A stretch of 64,000 bases of DNA. It comes from Aeromicrobium sp. GTDB lineage: Bacteria > Actinomycetota > Actinomycetes > Propionibacteriales > Nocardioidaceae. The stretch covers positions 1-64,000 of the forward strand of contig NZ_JAGLCD010000008.1 of NCBI RefSeq assembly GCF_023146395.1. Reading direction: 5' to 3'. Both the position numbers and the translations under genes were made by a program. Positions 20,685 to 29,333 of the stretch are shown piece after piece. The first letter of the stretch is position 1, and every line of letters starts with the position of its first letter. Under the pieces are notes generated by a model. It saw only the letters and a list, made by a program, of their open reading frames with translations, made no database searches and had not been told where the DNA came from.

Positions 20685-20849
20685 TCGGCGTGGTCCCCCG
20701 CCGCGCCGCCTGCGCGCGGGCATGACGAAACGATGTGAGATCTCACCGGAGGCCCCAGTGTACGGGGTGCGCGCACTCGGGGTCGAATCGAGTCCAGGTG
20801 CGCCGCGGGCCCGGCCTGGAGATCCAGCCCGGGCCCGAGACACGGCACG

Positions 20850-21347
20850 TCAGCGCGCGAGCGGACGACCCTGCGCGTCGCCCAGCTTGCCGATCGCGAT
20901 GAGGATCAGGTCGATGAGCGACCAGATGCCACAGCCACCGAGCGTGATCAGCTTCAGGATGCCGAGGCCCGTGTAGCCCAGGTAGAAGCGGTCGACGCCA
21001 AGCCCTCCGAGCAGGACCGAGAGGATCAGGGCCGTGACGAAGCTCTTGTCGCTGACCGGGCCGTTGTACTGGCCCGGCTGGCCGTACGGCTGCTGCCCCG
21101 GGGCCGCGTAGCCCTGACCCGGGGCCGGGTAGGCGGGGGCCGCGGCCTGCGGGAAGGCGCCGGCGAGCTCGGGCATGGCCGAGGCGAGCACCCACTCGCC
21201 ACCGTCGGCGCGGATGTGGCTGTTGGGCGTGATGTTGCCCGTGCCCGCGAACTGCGTGAGCTGGTCGAGCGAGTACGGGCCGTACTCGGTGCCGTTGACG
21301 TACGTGAAGTACTGGGTGCTGGGCGCGGTGCCCGGATCGGTGGTCAT
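20850..21347 (-). CDS. TM2 domain protein with N-terminal GYF-like domain
   Basis: A 165-residue protein. I chose the ATG preceded by GAGGAG. Residues 12-62 look like a GYF_2 domain ([33 protein letters not shown]). A Pro/Gly/Tyr/Gln-rich linker (about 67-98) leads to a TM2 domain with two helices and the [20 protein letters not shown] signature (about 105-155). Function is not known; such proteins are small membrane proteins that may bind Pro-rich partners. Confidence 0.85.
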   Translation of the reverse strand: MTTDPGTAPSTQYFTYVNGTEYGPYSLDQLTQFAGTGNITPNSHIRADGGEWVLASAMPELAGAFPQAAAPAYPAPGQGYAAPGQQPYGQPGQYNGPVSDKSFVTALILSVLLGGLGVDRFYLGYTGLGILKLITLGGCGIWSLIDLILIAIGKLGDAQGRPLAR

Positions 21348-21519
21348 CTGGTGTTCTCCTCGAAGGACGCGGTGTGGGCCGGACAGCACTCTAGGTCAGG
21401 AGCGTCCCGTCGCGGAGACGTCGTGCACCCGAACTGGAGCGAGTCCGACACTTCGATGCACCCACGGGCCGGAATGTTCCCGCGCGGGCCGGCCGTGGCG
21501 GGCCCCCTAGGGTGGATCC

Positions 21520-22011
21520 ATGAGCACCGCGAGCCCCCCACCGGTCGACGAGGCGCGCCAGTTCCGCGTGCTGGCCCTGGCTCTGGTGACGGCACCCCTG
21601 GTGGTCCTCCTGGCGGTCGCCTTCGCGGTCACGCCCGCGGAGGAGGATCTGCCCGTCGCGGTCGCCGCCGCCGCGATCGCCGTGGTCGCCGCCGGCTGGG
21701 TCCTGGCGCAGGTCCGGGGCTACCGCGTCGCTCCCCTGGCACCGGGGGAGGACCGTGCGACCGCCCTGGCCCGGTTTCGCGAGTCGATGGTGCTGCGCTT
21801 CGTCCTGACCGAGGCGCCGATCATCCTGGGGCTGGCGGCGGCGTTCGTGCTGCCGTACGGCATCTGGACCTACGCCGCGGTCCTGGTCGTCGGGCTTCCG
21901 TCCATGCTCCTCCACGTCTGGCCGTCACGCCGCGTCGTGGACCGGGTCGCGACCCGTCTGGAGTCCGGCGGCGTCCCGTCCGGCCTGCGCGAGACCTTCG
22001 GGCACCGATGA
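21520..22011 (+). CDS. Small membrane protein of unknown function
   Basis: A 163-residue protein I do not recognise. It appears to have four membrane helices in two pairs (about 15-37, 45-63, 92-110 and 115-132). The middle has a charged cytoplasmic-type segment and the end is a basic tail. A TAGGGT box lies 6 bases before the ATG, suggesting a leaderless transcript. Its stop overlaps the adenosine deaminase start (ATGA), so the two are co-transcribed. Confidence 0.75.
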   Translation: MSTASPPPVDEARQFRVLALALVTAPLVVLLAVAFAVTPAEEDLPVAVAAAAIAVVAAGWVLAQVRGYRVAPLAPGEDRATALARFRESMVLRFVLTEAPIILGLAAAFVLPYGIWTYAAVLVVGLPSMLLHVWPSRRVVDRVATRLESGGVPSGLRETFGHR

Positions 22012-23057
22012 GACCCCTCCACGATCTTCCGAAGGCGCATCTGCACCTGCACTTCACGGGGTCCATGCGGCACTCGACCCTGCTGGAGCTGGCGCAGCGC
22101 GACGGCGTCAACCTGCCGCCCGCGCTCCAGGCGGAGTGGCCGCCGGAGCTGAGCGGCGCCGACGAGAAGGGCTGGTTCCGGTTCCAGCGGCTCTACGACG
22201 TCGCCCGCTCGGTGCTGCGGACCGAGGAGGACGTCCGCCGGCTGGTGCGCGAGGCCGCCGAGGACGACGTCGCCGACGGTGCGCGCTGGACCGAGATCCA
22301 GGTCGACCCCTCGGGGTACGGGGCTCGCTTCGGGGGCGTCACGGCGTTCACCGATCTCGTGATCGACGCCGTGCGCGAGGCCGAGCAGGCGACCGGTCTG
22401 TGCATGGGCGTCGTGATCGCGGCCAACCGGACCCGCCACCCGCTCGATGCGCGCACGCTCGCGCGGCTCGCGACGCAGTACGTCGACCGCGGGGTCGTGG
22501 GATTCGGCCTGTCCAACGACGAACGCCGCGGGGAGACCACCGACTTCGGCCGTGCCTTCCGGATCGCTGCCGACGCCGGGCTCGCGTCGGTGCCGCACGG
22601 CGGCGAGCTGCGCGGACCGGAGCACGTCACGACCTGCCTGGACCATCTCCATCCGCAACGGCTCGGCCACGGGGTCCGGGCCGCGGAGGACCCCCGCGTG
22701 CTGGACCGCGTGGTGTCCGAGGGCGTCGCGCTCGAGGTGTGTCCGGCGTCCAACGTCGCTCTCGGCGTCTACGCCACGGTCGAGGAGGTGCCGGTGCGTG
22801 AGCTCATGGCGGCGGGCGCCACGATCGCCCTCGGCGCCGACGACCCGCTGCTCTTCGGCACCCGGCTCGCGGGGCAGTACGCCCTGCTCCGGGCCGCGCA
22901 GGACTTCAGCGACGCCGAGCTCGCCGAGCTGGCCCTCGGGTCCTGGCGGGCCTCGCGGGCCCCGTCCGAGCTCGTCGCGAGGGCCGAGGCCGACGTGCGG
23001 ACGTGGCTCGAGGCCGCCGCCGACTCCCCTCTCCCTGTGTCAGAGTTGAACCGATGA
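22008..23057 (+). CDS. add: Adenosine deaminase-family protein
   Basis: Encodes 349 residues of a metal-dependent purine deaminase. The zinc ligand motif HLHLHFTG (His13, His15) is at the N-terminus, followed by PHGGE, GHGVRA and the C-terminal GADDPLLFGT with the catalytic Asp pair. It converts adenosine (or a related aminopurine) to inosine for salvage. The start overlaps the previous stop and its own stop overlaps the next start, so the three genes form a coupled operon. Adenine deaminase-like specificity cannot be ruled out. Confidence 0.88.
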   Translation: MRPLHDLPKAHLHLHFTGSMRHSTLLELAQRDGVNLPPALQAEWPPELSGADEKGWFRFQRLYDVARSVLRTEEDVRRLVREAAEDDVADGARWTEIQVDPSGYGARFGGVTAFTDLVIDAVREAEQATGLCMGVVIAANRTRHPLDARTLARLATQYVDRGVVGFGLSNDERRGETTDFGRAFRIAADAGLASVPHGGELRGPEHVTTCLDHLHPQRLGHGVRAAEDPRVLDRVVSEGVALEVCPASNVALGVYATVEEVPVRELMAAGATIALGADDPLLFGTRLAGQYALLRAAQDFSDAELAELALGSWRASRAPSELVARAEADVRTWLEAAADSPLPVSELNR

Positions 23058-23422
23058 GCACGCCGACGTCCCCGCCTCCGGTGCCTCCCGCGCCGGCCTG
23101 GGCGCACCCCTGGCCGGCGCCGGCCCCGCCGCTGCCCGTCGTGCCGGGGTCCACGGCCGGTGTCGTGGTCGGCATCGTCGCCCTGGCCGGCGGTCTCGTG
23201 CTGCTGCTCCCCCTCGTGGTGGCCCCGATCGCGTGGTACCTCGGCGCTCGGGCCCATCGTCGGGCCGAGCGCGAGCCTGACCGGTGGCGTCCCGCCGGCA
23301 CCGCGAGGACCGCCATGGTGCTCGGCATGGTCGGGTCCGGGATCCTGGCCGTCGTCTCGCTGCTGGCGGTCGTGATCGCGACGCTCACCTGGGTCGCGAT
23401 CGCGACCCCGTCGCCCTACTAG
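23054..23422 (+). CDS. Small DUF4190-like membrane protein
   Basis: A 122-residue protein whose ATG overlaps the deaminase stop (ATGA). A Pro/Ala-rich N-terminus of about 45 residues precedes two membrane helices (GVVVGIVALAGGLVLLLPLV and the second near the C-terminus) joined by a basic segment with Arg-Arg-Ala-Glu. The layout matches that of the next gene, which is a clearer DUF4190 protein, so the two are probably paralogues. Function is unknown. Confidence 0.75.
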   Translation: MSTPTSPPPVPPAPAWAHPWPAPAPPLPVVPGSTAGVVVGIVALAGGLVLLLPLVVAPIAWYLGARAHRRAEREPDRWRPAGTARTAMVLGMVGSGILAVVSLLAVVIATLTWVAIATPSPY

Positions 23423-23476
23423 ACCGGGGACCGCTCCCCCAGGGCTCGGCGCCTGACCTCGTGGGATGCTCGTGCC

Positions 23477-23983
23477 ATGAGCGATCCGACGCAGCAGCCG
23501 CCCTCGGACCCCTACCGGCCGCAGGACCCGTACCAGCCGCAGGCGCCCTACCAGGGCCCCGGAGGTCCGACACCGCCCCCGCAGGGGCCGTACGGCCAGC
23601 CGCAACCGCCCTACGGCCAGCCGCAGCCGATGTTCAGTCACGCCCCGACGCCGAACCACCCGCAGGCGACGACCGCCATGGTGCTCGGGATCATCTCGGT
23701 CGTCGGCGGCTTCATGTGCCTGGTGCCGCTGCTCGTGGCGCCCGTCGCCTGGATCATGGGCAGCAAGGCCGTCAAGGAGATCGACGCCTCCGGGGGCCGG
23801 CTCGGCGGCCGGGGCGAGGCCCAGACCGGCTTCATCACCGGCATCGTCGGGACCGTGCTCCTGGTCCTCGCCGTGATCGGCATCGTCCTGTTCGTCGTGC
23901 TCGTGATCGTGGCGGCCGACTCCAGCAGTGGTGGCGACTACTCCTACGACGCGCTGGCCGCGCTCGGGTCGATCGCGCGCTGA
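23477..23983 (+). CDS. DUF4190 domain membrane protein
   Basis: A 168-residue protein. The first 60 residues are Pro/Gln/Tyr-rich and low in complexity (repeated PYQ and PYGQP units). Residues about 63-150 hold a DUF4190-type two-helix domain (TAMVLGIISVVGGFMCLVPL, then GTVLLVLAVIGIVLFVVLVI). Such proteins are common and uncharacterised in actinobacteria. It converges on murB with 10 bases between stop codons. Confidence 0.82.
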   Translation: MSDPTQQPPSDPYRPQDPYQPQAPYQGPGGPTPPPQGPYGQPQPPYGQPQPMFSHAPTPNHPQATTAMVLGIISVVGGFMCLVPLLVAPVAWIMGSKAVKEIDASGGRLGGRGEAQTGFITGIVGTVLLVLAVIGIVLFVVLVIVAADSSSGGDYSYDALAALGSIAR

Positions 23984-23993
23984 CGCCGGGCGG

Positions 23994-25013
23994 TCAGAGC
24001 GCGCAGCCGACGAGGTTCGGCTCGGGCTCGAGCTCGATGCCGAAGCACGACCTGACCCCGGCGCGCACCTCACGCGCCAGGGCGAGCAGGTCGGCCGTGG
24101 ACGCGCTGCCGCGGTTCGTCAGGGCCAGCGCGTGCTTGGTGGAGAGGCTCGCCTCCGTCGTGCCGTGACCACGCTCGAAGCCGGCCTGGCTGATGAGCCA
24201 GGCGGCGCTGGTCTTGACCGTGCCGTCGGGCTGGGCGAATCGAGGGGCGTCCTCGGGGAGACGGGCAGCGGCCGCTGGCGTCAGGACCGGATTGGTGAAG
24301 AACGAGCCGGCGCTCCACGTGTCGTGATCGGCGGGATCGAGCACCATGCCCTTGCCACGGCGGAGCGCCAGCACCGCCTCGCGCACCCGCACCGACGGCG
24401 CGCGCTCGCCCACCTCGACGCCCAGGGCGCGGGCGAGCTCGGCGTAGGCGACGGGTGCGCCGAGGGAGCCGAGGCGCAGCTGGAAGGTGACGTCGAGCAG
24501 GAGGTGGCGGTCGGGCTCGGTCTTGAAGCGGCTCGTGCGGTAGCCGAAACCGCACTGATCGGCCGTGAGCGTGCGGACGGCACCCTCGTGCCGGTCCCAG
24601 GTGCGGACCCGGATGATCGACTGCGCGACCTCCTGGCCGTAGGCGCCCACGTTCTGGACCGGCGTGGCGCCCACCGAGCCCGGGATGCCGGCGAGCGCCT
24701 CGATCCCGACCCACTCCTGCTCGACCGCGCGGGCCACGAGGCCGTCCCAGGACTCCCCGGCCGCGACGGTCACCGTGGCGCCGCTGCACGCGTCCTGGTC
24801 GACGACGACGCCTGAGGTGCGCACCAGCACGACGCGCCCGTCGAATCCGCCGTCGGCGACGACCAGGTTGCTGCCTCCCGCGACGAGGAGGACGGGAGTG
24901 CCGGCGGCATCGGCCTCACGGACGGCGTCGACGAGCTCGTCTGCGGTCGTGGCCTCGACGACCTCGCTGGCCGGGCCCCCGAGCCGCAGCGTGGTGACCT
25001 CCGACAAGCGCAT
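23994..25013 (-). CDS. murB: UDP-N-acetylenolpyruvoylglucosamine reductase
   Basis: Encodes 339 residues. MurB reduces UDP-GlcNAc-enolpyruvate to UDP-MurNAc with FAD and NADPH in peptidoglycan synthesis. The FAD-binding segment (VLLVAGGSNLVVAD), the GYRTSRFK motif, the catalytic serine segment (SAGSFFTNP) and the C-terminal Glu region (EPEPNLVG) are visible. The ATG is 6 bases after TAGGCT (25020-25025), so it looks leaderless. The segment 25014-25134 upstream carries CGGTG-type palindromes. Confidence 0.96.
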   Translation of the reverse strand: MRLSEVTTLRLGGPASEVVEATTADELVDAVREADAAGTPVLLVAGGSNLVVADGGFDGRVVLVRTSGVVVDQDACSGATVTVAAGESWDGLVARAVEQEWVGIEALAGIPGSVGATPVQNVGAYGQEVAQSIIRVRTWDRHEGAVRTLTADQCGFGYRTSRFKTEPDRHLLLDVTFQLRLGSLGAPVAYAELARALGVEVGERAPSVRVREAVLALRRGKGMVLDPADHDTWSAGSFFTNPVLTPAAAARLPEDAPRFAQPDGTVKTSAAWLISQAGFERGHGTTEASLSTKHALALTNRGSASTADLLALAREVRAGVRSCFGIELEPEPNLVGCAL

Positions 25014-25044
25014 GCGTCGAGCCTACCGACGCTCGCCCGTTGGC

Positions 25045-25113
25045 CGGTGAGTGCTCCACCGTCCCAGCGCTCGCACGGTGGATGACTCACCGCCCTGGGT
25101 GGAACACTCACCG
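25045..25113. repeat. Cluster of 17-bp CGGTG-N7-CACCG inverted repeats, murB-rpmG interval
   Basis: Three palindromes: cggtgagtgctccaccg (25045-25061), cggtggatgactcaccg (25076-25092) and ggtggaacactcaccg (25098-25113). They have the same CGGTG-N7-CACCG design as those at 17837-17970. They lie between the murB promoter and the rpmG terminator, outside any gene. Confidence 0.85.
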
Positions 25114-25134
25114 CCCCCTCGCGGGGTGGACGAC

Positions 25135-25168
25135 GAAGGCCCTCCCCGCCGGAGCGGGGAGGGCCTTC
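25135..25168 (-). terminator. Terminator after rpmG
   Basis: The arms gaaggccctccccgc and gcggggagggccttc form a perfect 15-bp stem with a 4-base loop. On the minus strand the stem ends in CCTTC and only a weak T-tract follows. It starts 18 bases after the rpmG stop and would end the tRNA-Thr/tRNA-Met/rpmG transcript. Confidence 0.85.
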
Positions 25169-25186
25169 GGAGCGATGTGCTGGAGC

Positions 25187-25357
25187 TCAGCGCGTCTCGC
25201 GGTGCACCTGGTGCGTCTTGCAGCGCGGGCAGAACTTCTTGATGTCGAGACGATCGGGATCGTTGCGACGGTTCTTCTTGGTGATGTAGTTCCGCTCCTT
25301 GCACTCGGTGCAGGCAAGGGTGATCTTGGGGCGGACGTCGGAGCTCTTGCTGGCCAC
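25187..25357 (-). CDS. rpmG: 50S ribosomal protein L33 (zinc-binding type)
   Basis: A 56-residue protein read from GTG: it begins [20 protein letters not shown] and ends [10 protein letters not shown]. Two CxxC pairs (CTEC and CPRC) show it is the zinc-binding C+ form of L33, a small large-subunit protein. It follows tRNA-Thr and tRNA-Met, a common actinobacterial arrangement, and is followed by a strong terminator. Confidence 0.96.
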   Translation of the reverse strand: MASKSSDVRPKITLACTECKERNYITKKNRRNDPDRLDIKKFCPRCKTHQVHRETR

Positions 25358-25406
25358 GGGAGTGCCTCAGTTCTGAATGGATCGATGACGTGCTGATGAA
25401 GTTCGG

Positions 25407-25480
25407 TAGCGGAGGCGGGTCTCGAACCCGCGACCTCACGATTATGAGTCGTGCGCTCTGACCAACTGAGCTACCCCGCC
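25407..25480 (-). tRNA. tRNA-Met (CAT)
   Basis: A 74-base cloverleaf on the minus strand beginning GGCGGGGTAGCTCAGTTGGT. The anticodon loop is CTCATAA (anticodon CAT) and the T arm is GCGGGTTCGAGACCCGC. The acceptor stem contains two G-T pairs. The paired first acceptor position points to the elongator rather than the initiator type. Confidence 0.95.
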
Positions 25481-25530
25481 GGAGTTCGCGAGTCACCTCG
25501 CGAGGGGACCCGGTCGCGACCGGGATCCAG

Positions 25531-25603
25531 AGCCCCTTTACGGAATCGAACCGTAGACCTTTTCCTTACCATGGAAACGCTCTGCCGACTGAGCTAAAGG
25601 GGC
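25531..25603 (-). tRNA. tRNA-Thr (GGT)
   Basis: A 73-base cloverleaf on the minus strand. The acceptor arms GCCCCTT and AAGGGGC pair perfectly. The anticodon loop ATGGTAA within TTTCC/GGAAA gives anticodon GGT, reading ACC/ACU threonine codons. It precedes tRNA-Met and rpmG. Confidence 0.96.
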
Positions 25604-25657
25604 AAGCCGACGACCCACCCTACAAGGTGATCGCCCGGATCCGAAATCGGGGGGTCG

Positions 25658-26695
25658 TCACCCTCGCGCACCCCCGGCAGCCGCAGCCAGCCGTGCCGGC
25701 CAGGCGGGGCCGCCGTAGATGAATCCCGTGTACGCCTGCACCAGGTCGGCACCCGCCGCAAGGCGTGCGGTGACGTCCTCCGGGGTCGTGACGCCGCCGA
25801 CGCCGATGAGCGCCACGCGGTCGCCGACGCGCTCACGGAGCCGGCCGAGGACCTCGGTCGAGCGCCGCGCGAGGACGGGTCCGGAGAGCCCGCCCCCGCC
25901 CGCGGCCTCGACGGCGTCGCGGGGTGTCCGGAGCGACTCCGGGCGGGCGATCGTGGTGTTGGTCGCACTGATCCCGTCGAGCCCGAGCTCGAGCGCCAGG
26001 TCGGCGACCGCGTCGACGTCGACGTCGGCCAGGTCGGGGGCGATCTTGACCACGAGGGGGACGCGGCGCCCGTGGTTCGCCTCGGTCACGCCCCGGACGG
26101 CGGCGAGGATCGGGCCGAGCTGCTCGACGGCCTGGAGGTCGCGCAGGCCGGGCGTGTTGGGGCTCGAGACGTTGACCACGAGGTAGTCGGCGAAGGGAGC
26201 CAGCAGTCGGGCGGAGTCGACGTAGTCGGTCACGGCGTGCTCCGGCGGCACGATCTTGGTCTTGCCGATGTTGACGCCGATCACGGCTCGGCGGCCGGCC
26301 GCCGAGCGGCGGAGCCGGTGCAGCCGGGCGGCGACCACGGCAGCGCCGTCGTTGTTGAAGCCCATGCGGTTGACGACGGCGCGGTCGTCGACGAGCCGGA
26401 CGAGGCGGGGACGGGGGTTGCCCGGCTGCGGCTGGGCCGTCACGGTGCCGATCTCGACGTGGCCGAACCCGAGCGCGGTCAGCCCCAGGACGCCTCGGGC
26501 GTTCTTGTCGAAGCCGGCCGCGAGGCCGAAGGCGTGCGGGAACTCGACGCCCATGACGGTGCGCGGGGCCGGCGGGACACGGACCAGTGCCCCGGCGGCA
26601 CGGCCGCCGAGGCGGATCGCGCGGAAGGCCTGCTCGTGCGCCAGCTCGGGATCCATGCGGGCGAACACCTGGCGGAACAGCGCGTCGTAGACCAC
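25658..26695 (-). CDS. pyrD: Dihydroorotate dehydrogenase (quinone), class 2
   Basis: Encodes 345 residues. PyrD oxidises dihydroorotate to orotate with FMN and passes electrons to quinone at the membrane. Seen are the N-terminal membrane-associated extension, [18 protein letters not shown], the catalytic serine segment [19 protein letters not shown], and [11 protein letters not shown] for phosphate binding. The GTG start has TAGCCT 7 bases upstream; that box begins with the TAG stop codon of the upstream gene. Confidence 0.96.
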   Translation of the reverse strand: MVYDALFRQVFARMDPELAHEQAFRAIRLGGRAAGALVRVPPAPRTVMGVEFPHAFGLAAGFDKNARGVLGLTALGFGHVEIGTVTAQPQPGNPRPRLVRLVDDRAVVNRMGFNNDGAAVVAARLHRLRRSAAGRRAVIGVNIGKTKIVPPEHAVTDYVDSARLLAPFADYLVVNVSSPNTPGLRDLQAVEQLGPILAAVRGVTEANHGRRVPLVVKIAPDLADVDVDAVADLALELGLDGISATNTTIARPESLRTPRDAVEAAGGGGLSGPVLARRSTEVLGRLRERVGDRVALIGVGGVTTPEDVTARLAAGADLVQAYTGFIYGGPAWPARLAAAAGGARG

Positions 26696-26705
26696 GGTCG
26701 TCAGG

Positions 26706-27749
26706 CTATCGGTGCCCTGACCAGCGGGCGCCGTCGAGGCGCAGCACCCAGCGTCGCCCCGGCCACTCGGTCAGGGTCCACAGATCGCGGGTGCCGGGCC
26801 AGGAGGTGAGGTCCTCGGGCCCGGTCGGGAGAACGCTACGGTGGCGCTGGAGGGCACCGGGCCGCCCGACCCAGAGATCGCCGGGATTGCCTTCCCCCGA
26901 GCTCGCCGTGACGAACCACGTGCCGTCGACGATCGTGGCGCCCTGCATCCGCGGCACGCCGTCGGCGCCCTCGACCGGCCGGGCGACGCCCTCGGCATCG
27001 ACCTTCAGCAAGCCGGTCGAGCGGTCGAGCGGGAACCGCAGCAGTCGGTGCCGGCCCGATCCCTGGCGGCCGTACTCGCCCGCGACGAGGTGGTCGGTGT
27101 CGGGTCCTCGCTCCAGCGAGATAAAGGAGTAGACCATGCCGCGCACGCCGGCGTCCGCCCGCGCCTCGTAGGCGCCGACCTGCGGCAGGACGTGGCGGGT
27201 GCCGCGCCCGCGCAGTCGAGAGCGCAGCCGCTGCACGTCGGCAGGCCGGAAGATCCGCAGCCCGCCTCCGCTCGCGGCCACGAAGAGGTGGTCGCCGTAC
27301 CAGGCGAGTCCACCGGCGTGCACCGGGACGGACCGCAGCGCCGGCACCCCGAGCACTCGTCGCTCCTGCACGAGCCGGACGTGGCCGTACCGCGGCACCG
27401 GCTCCGCGTCGAGGTCGACGACCGAGATCCGCGAGCCGAGCAGGACGTGTCCGAGGCCGCCGTGGCCGTACCAGCTGGTCAGCAGCACACGCCGCTCCGG
27501 CGACGTGTCCTTCGCCGACGGACCTGCCGGGTCGAGCCGCGCCGTCACGCCCTGCGGGTACCACCACGAGGTCTCGACGTCGCGGGCGTCCCACCGGAAG
27601 GCCCGGCCGGCCGCCTCACCGGGTGCGTCCGTCCAGGCCCCGGTACGGTCGAGCCGGGCCAGGACGTCCTCCAGACCCACACGACGCGGTCGGGCCCGCA
27701 GGGGCCGACCCGGCCGGTGGACCAGACGCAGCGCGGCCGGATCGATCAT
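26706..27749 (-). CDS. Unrecognised propeller-like protein
   Basis: A 347-residue protein read from an ATG preceded by AGGAGG. I do not recognise the family. There is no signal peptide or membrane helix. From about residue 85 onward, repeated short beta-type units occur ([53 protein letters not shown]), suggestive of a beta-propeller. Arg and Trp content is high. The stop TAG lies inside the -10 box of pyrD. It is divergent from the reductase gene at 27877. Confidence 0.7.
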   Translation of the reverse strand: MIDPAALRLVHRPGRPLRARPRRVGLEDVLARLDRTGAWTDAPGEAAGRAFRWDARDVETSWWYPQGVTARLDPAGPSAKDTSPERRVLLTSWYGHGGLGHVLLGSRISVVDLDAEPVPRYGHVRLVQERRVLGVPALRSVPVHAGGLAWYGDHLFVAASGGGLRIFRPADVQRLRSRLRGRGTRHVLPQVGAYEARADAGVRGMVYSFISLERGPDTDHLVAGEYGRQGSGRHRLLRFPLDRSTGLLKVDAEGVARPVEGADGVPRMQGATIVDGTWFVTASSGEGNPGDLWVGRPGALQRHRSVLPTGPEDLTSWPGTRDLWTLTEWPGRRWVLRLDGARWSGHR

Positions 27750-27876
27750 CACGCCTCCTGGTTCGTCGGACGTCACGGACGCCACCGACGCTAGTGGCCC
27801 GCACCCGGCGACGGGAGCCGGCGCACGCCGACCGACGTCACGGAATGAGCGCGGCGCGGTCACGGTTGACGCAGGC

Positions 27877-28569
27877 ATGACGACACTCGGACTCATCGGC
27901 AGTGGCAACATCGGCAGCACCCTCGCCCGGCTGGCGACCGGCGCCGGCATCGACGTGGTGCTCAGCAACAGCCGCCGACCGGAGACGCTGGCCGACCTCG
28001 TCGACGAGCTCGGCCCCCACGCGACGGCGGCGCGGCCGGAGGAGGCGGCCCTCGCGGGCGATCTCGTGGTCGTGACGATCCCGCTGAAGAACCTCCACGA
28101 CGTCCCCGTCGAACCGCTGCGCGGCAAGATCGTGCTCGACACCGGGAACTACTACCCCGAGCGCGACGGCTCGATCCCCGAGCTCGACGACGAGTCGGCC
28201 ACGACCAGCGAGCTCCTGCAGGCGCACCTGCCGGAGTCGTACGTCGTCAAGGCGTTCAACAACATCTACTTCGAGCACCTGCGGAGCCTGGCGCGCCCGA
28301 GCGGGGACCCCGAGCGGTCGGTGCTCGCGATCGCGGGCGACGACCCGGCGGCGAAGGCCGAGGCGGCCGGGCTGATCGACCGGCTCGGCTACGACGCACT
28401 GGACGTCGGCCCGCTCGCCGAGGGATGGCGCTTCCAGCGCGACACCGCGGCCTTTGCCGCCCTGTACGGCGACCCGGCCACGTCCTTCCCCGACTGGCGG
28501 CCCCGCGTCGTCAAGGCCGACCTGCTCCAGCAGCAGCTCGACGCCGCGGTGCGCTACCGCGACATGTAG
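27877..28569 (+). CDS. NADPH/F420-type dinucleotide-binding reductase
   Basis: A 230-residue protein with a Rossmann nucleotide-binding motif at the N-terminus (LGLIGSGNIGSTLARLA), followed by SNSRRPE, which suits recognition of the NADP 2'-phosphate. The core VVVTIPLKNL, DTGNYYPERDG and VKAFNNIY matches the NADPH-dependent F420 reductase/NAD(P)-binding family. These proteins transfer hydride between NADP and F420 or another cofactor. The specific acceptor cannot be told from sequence. Confidence 0.82.
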   Translation: MTTLGLIGSGNIGSTLARLATGAGIDVVLSNSRRPETLADLVDELGPHATAARPEEAALAGDLVVVTIPLKNLHDVPVEPLRGKIVLDTGNYYPERDGSIPELDDESATTSELLQAHLPESYVVKAFNNIYFEHLRSLARPSGDPERSVLAIAGDDPAAKAEAAGLIDRLGYDALDVGPLAEGWRFQRDTAAFAALYGDPATSFPDWRPRVVKADLLQQQLDAAVRYRDM

Positions 28570-28611
28570 GTCGCGGGGGCTCCTCCCCGAATCCGCGGCG
28601 CCGGACGACGC

Positions 28612-28648
28612 ACCAGCGCCCCCCGCAAAGAACGCGGGGGGCGCTGGC
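28612..28648. terminator. Bidirectional terminator between tRNA-Tyr and the reductase gene
   Basis: The arms ccagcgccccccgc and gcggggggcgctgg form a perfect 14-bp stem around a 7-base loop. It lies between the plus-strand reductase gene and the minus-strand tRNA-Tyr, converging on it from both sides. No long T-run is present on either side. Confidence 0.8.
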
Positions 28649-28655
28649 ACGTACG

Positions 28656-28737
28656 TGGCAGGTAGAGGATTCGAACCTCTGAAGGCAATGCCGGCTGATT
28701 TACAGTCAGCTCCCTTTGGCCGCTCGGGCAACCTGCC
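28656..28737 (-). tRNA. tRNA-Tyr (GTA)
   Basis: An 82-base class II cloverleaf on the minus strand. The acceptor arms GGCAGGT and ACCTGCC pair perfectly. The anticodon loop in GCTGACTGTAAATCAGC gives anticodon GTA. A long variable arm (CGGCATTGCCTT) follows, then the T arm AGAGGTTCGAATCCTCT. Confidence 0.97.
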
Positions 28738-28834
28738 TCGCATGCCGCTCGACGTGCGGGCGACGGAGAGAGAGCCTACCCCACGCCGATAGGCTGATCG
28801 AATCCAGATCCACCGCATTCGTGAGGAGACGCAG

Positions 28835-29326
28835 ATGGCCGACTCGTCGTTCGACATCGTCAGCAAGTTCGACCGTCAGGAGGCCGACAACGCCCTCAAC
28901 CAGGCGATCAAGGAGATCAACCAGCGCTACGACTTCAAGGGCACCGGCGCCACGATCGAGTGGAAGGGCGAGCAGGGCATCGAGATCACCGCGAACGCCG
29001 ACGAGCGCGCCCTGGCGGTGCTCGAGGTCTTCAAGGAGAAGCTCGTCAAGCGTGGCATCAGCCTGAAGGCGCTCGAGACCGACGAGCCCCGCCAGAGCGG
29101 CAAGGAGACCAAGCTCAACGGCACCTTCAGCGACGGGATCACGACCGAGCAGGCCAAGAAGGTCAGCAAGATCATCCGCGACGAGGGCCCCAAGGGCGCG
29201 AAGGTCCAGATCCAGGGCGACGAGCTGCGCGTCACGAGCAAGAAGCGTGACGACCTGCAGGAGATCATCGCCCTCGTGAAGGCCGCCGACCTCGACTTCC
29301 CGGTGCAGTTCACGAACTACCGCTGA
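28835..29326 (+). CDS. yajQ: YajQ family nucleotide-binding protein
   Basis: Encodes 163 residues of the YajQ family, two ferredoxin-like domains. The start [20 protein letters not shown] and the segments [14 protein letters not shown] and [19 protein letters not shown] are characteristic. Family members bind nucleotides, and some bind cyclic di-GMP and act as co-regulators; the role in actinobacteria is not established. GAGGAG lies 9 bases before the ATG, and a TAGGCT -10 box lies about 45 bases upstream. Confidence 0.95.
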   Translation: MADSSFDIVSKFDRQEADNALNQAIKEINQRYDFKGTGATIEWKGEQGIEITANADERALAVLEVFKEKLVKRGISLKALETDEPRQSGKETKLNGTFSDGITTEQAKKVSKIIRDEGPKGAKVQIQGDELRVTSKKRDDLQEIIALVKAADLDFPVQFTNYR

Positions 29327-29333
29327 CCGCGGA

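Noticed and set aside
23975-24004. Inverted repeats between convergent genes (here and at manC/manA and kinase/phosphatase) as terminators
   Set aside because: Two facing TGA stops give TGA...TCA symmetry automatically; the extra pairing here is short or interrupted.
25407-25603. tRNA genes as integration sites of a mobile element
   Set aside because: No integrase, no direct repeat of the tRNA 3' end and no atypical genes beside them.
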